Virus record (IMG/VR): IMGVR_UViG_3300037117_000006 | Coordinates: 1 to 20,746 of that record | Strand: one strand, 5' to 3' | From: a virus | Length of the DNA stretch: 20,746 nt | Shown here: one piece after another, positions 20,011-20,746 of the stretch | Position numbering within the stretch: position 1 is the first letter of the stretch | Layout: each line of letters opens with the position of its first letter | The notes under the pieces: model-generated | Databases searched by the model: none | What the model saw: only the letters and a program-made list of their open reading frames with translations | What the model was told of the DNA's origin: nothing | Program-made: the position numbers and the translations under genes

Positions 20011-20188
20011 CAAATCCCAACCCAAGCGCGAAGTGAAGAAGCCGAAACAAGACAGCCTTCGCGGTACGAAACGCCAACCCAATCCCGTCGATGAAGTGGA
20101 AACGGTACGCGAGGCGGAAAAGAAAGCCGCCGACAAGGGGAATCCCTACCACGATCACAGTAAAGATACGAGTACGTTAAAGGATTAG
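20003..20188 (+). CDS. Small highly charged protein, function unknown
   Basis: 61 residues from ATG 20003; AGAAGGAG lies 12 bases upstream. A longer form from ATG 19970 is possible. The gene overlaps the end of the Acb2/Tad1-like gene. The product is very Lys/Arg/Gln/Glu/Asp-rich with almost no hydrophobic residues (for example KPKQDSLRGTKRQPNPVDEV), so it is probably disordered in isolation. It may bind nucleic acid or serve as a small head component. No motif is recognisable. Confidence 0.6.
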   Translation: MGNKSQPKREVKKPKQDSLRGTKRQPNPVDEVETVREAEKKAADKGNPYHDHSKDTSTLKD

Positions 20189-20197
20189 GGGACTGAG

Positions 20198-20365
20198 ATG
20201 CCTGCGAAAGTTTTTGCATACCCACGCTTCATTCCGTTCTACAAGCAGTTCGTAACCGGACACGTTGCAAAGCGTGCGCGTAAAGACTGCCGGTGTTCAC
20301 GGGCGCAAGCAAAGCAAGAAGTTCTACAAGGAGCATCGCGACATCGGTGTGGGCTAAATGAGTGA
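20198..20365 (+). CDS. Small basic protein, 55 residues, possibly frameshifted at its C-terminus
   Basis: ATG 20198 follows the previous stop by nine bases, with AGGGGACTGAG upstream. The product starts MPAKVFAYPRFIPFYKQFV and continues HVAKRARKD, very basic. After about residue 28 the frame turns Cys/Arg/Ser-rich (CRCSRAQAK), while the +1 frame reads VKTAGVHGRKQSKKFYKEHR and stops directly before the next ATG (TAAATG). Either the +1 continuation is the true C-terminus (one base lost or a real frameshift), or two small genes overlap. The function is unknown. Confidence 0.5.
   Translation: MPAKVFAYPRFIPFYKQFVTGHVAKRARKDCRCSRAQAKQEVLQGASRHRCGLNE
20274..20357 (+). CDS. Possible 27-residue basic ORF, or the true C-terminus of the 20198 gene
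   Basis: GTG 20274 opens a 27-codon frame (MRVKTAGVHGRKQSKKF...) within the 20198 gene in the +1 frame. It ends with TAA abutting the ATG of the next gene at 20358, the exact spacing expected of a real upstream gene. No clear ribosome binding site precedes GTG 20274, which favours the frameshift reading over an independent gene. Confidence 0.35.
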   Translation: MRVKTAGVHGRKQSKKFYKEHRDIGVG

Positions 20366-20746
20366 GCTGACGTTCGCGCAGCGGCTAGATACGTTAGCAA
20401 AGGCGGCAACGCAGTCACCTGAGATTCTCGCTCAGTTCGATACGTTGAGCGCCGAAATCAAAGCTGCCGAAGACGACGCGATGAAAGAGATTGTCGCGGT
20501 CGAATCCGTACTGCAACGTACTGCGACTACTCAGAAGAACGATGTTGCAGCGTGGATCGAAAGTCAGAACGCCGAGCTGTATGAACTGTGCATCAAAAAC
20601 CCAGCTATCTACGACCTCATCATGTCGGTGATCTACGGTGCGAAGTGTTGGACGCAGGATCATCATGTCGAGTACAATGCGTTCAAAGTAAAGGGCCATT
20701 GGGACGGCTCTCGACTCATCCTCAAGTTCCAAGAAGACCTCGGATT
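20358..20746 (+). CDS. Incomplete protein, function unknown (cut by window end)
   Basis: ATG 20358 follows TAA directly (TAAATG) and the frame stays open to the last base, giving 129 residues. The first half is helical with coiled-coil-like runs (MSELTFAQRLDTLAKAATQ, then LSAEIKAAEDDAMKEIVAVES). The second half has AWIESQNAELYELCIKN and IYGAKCWTQDHHVEYNAFKVKGHWDG, ending in a beta-like segment (RLILKFQEDL). There is no obvious signal peptide or enzyme motif. Codon use and spacing fit a real gene. The remainder lies outside the window, so no family can be given. Confidence 0.75.
   Translation, partial: MSELTFAQRLDTLAKAATQSPEILAQFDTLSAEIKAAEDDAMKEIVAVESVLQRTATTQKNDVAAWIESQNAELYELCIKNPAIYDLIMSVIYGAKCWTQDHHVEYNAFKVKGHWDGSRLILKFQEDLG

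Noticed and set aside
1-20746. tRNA genes or attachment sites
   Set aside because: No cloverleaf-like segment with TTC-type T-loop was noticed, nor any integrase gene or duplicated core that would support an attachment site.

Overview
The window is one continuous, very densely packed, all-plus-strand stretch of a tailed double-stranded DNA phage or prophage (Caudoviricetes type). The evidence is a family A DNA polymerase, a RecA-type recombinase, a small/large terminase pair, a portal and a MuF-type head protein in a typical phage order. Genes overlap by 1-4 bases or are spaced by a few bases almost everywhere. No stretch over 300 bases lacks a gene. I see no tRNA, rRNA, CRISPR array, insertion sequence or minus-strand gene. 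The host cannot be named from the sequence. One Sec-type and one Tat-like N-terminal signal suggest products meant for a bacterial envelope.

Bases 1-4900 hold the end of a replication and recombination module: a DNA polymerase I C-terminus interrupted by an intein, a small Cys-rich protein, a Cas4/RecB-like nuclease with a probable Fe-S cluster, a RuvC-like resolvase, a helical protein of unknown role, a RecA-like recombinase with an N-terminal zinc-finger-like motif, and an Hjc-like PD-(D/E)XK nuclease. Bases 4922-6296 hold a regulator with two helix-turn-helix segments, a possible overlapping gene and the putative small terminase. Bases 6293-14102 hold the packaging and head genes: the large terminase (intein with LAGLIDADG endonuclease), the portal (intein with HNH endonuclease), a 23-residue Cys-motif peptide, and a MuF-like head protein fused through a Gly-rich linker to a zeta-toxin-like kinase.

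At about 14116-14159 there is a perfect 10-bp inverted repeat overlapping a good sigma70-like promoter. It starts a block of small accessory genes (14178-19304) placed between the portal/MuF genes and a possible tail-completion gene (19294-19761). This block holds conserved phage hypotheticals, a secreted protein, a second protein with the same Gly-rich linker, a Cys/His-cluster protein preceded by two micro-ORFs and a strong hairpin, a Tat-like small protein and an HExxH metalloprotease-like protein. An extended -10 promoter at 19715-19742 then precedes a small Acb2/Tad1-like protein, a candidate inhibitor of cyclic-nucleotide defence signalling. Small basic proteins and an incomplete gene end the window.

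The main points of interest are three inteins in three essential genes within 11 kb, the MuF/kinase fusion with its linker re-used in a second gene (possible capsid-delivered effectors), the Acb2/Tad1-like gene with its own promoter, and the micro-ORF/hairpin leader at 17652-17775. No major capsid protein, prohead protease or scaffold gene was recognised in the window.
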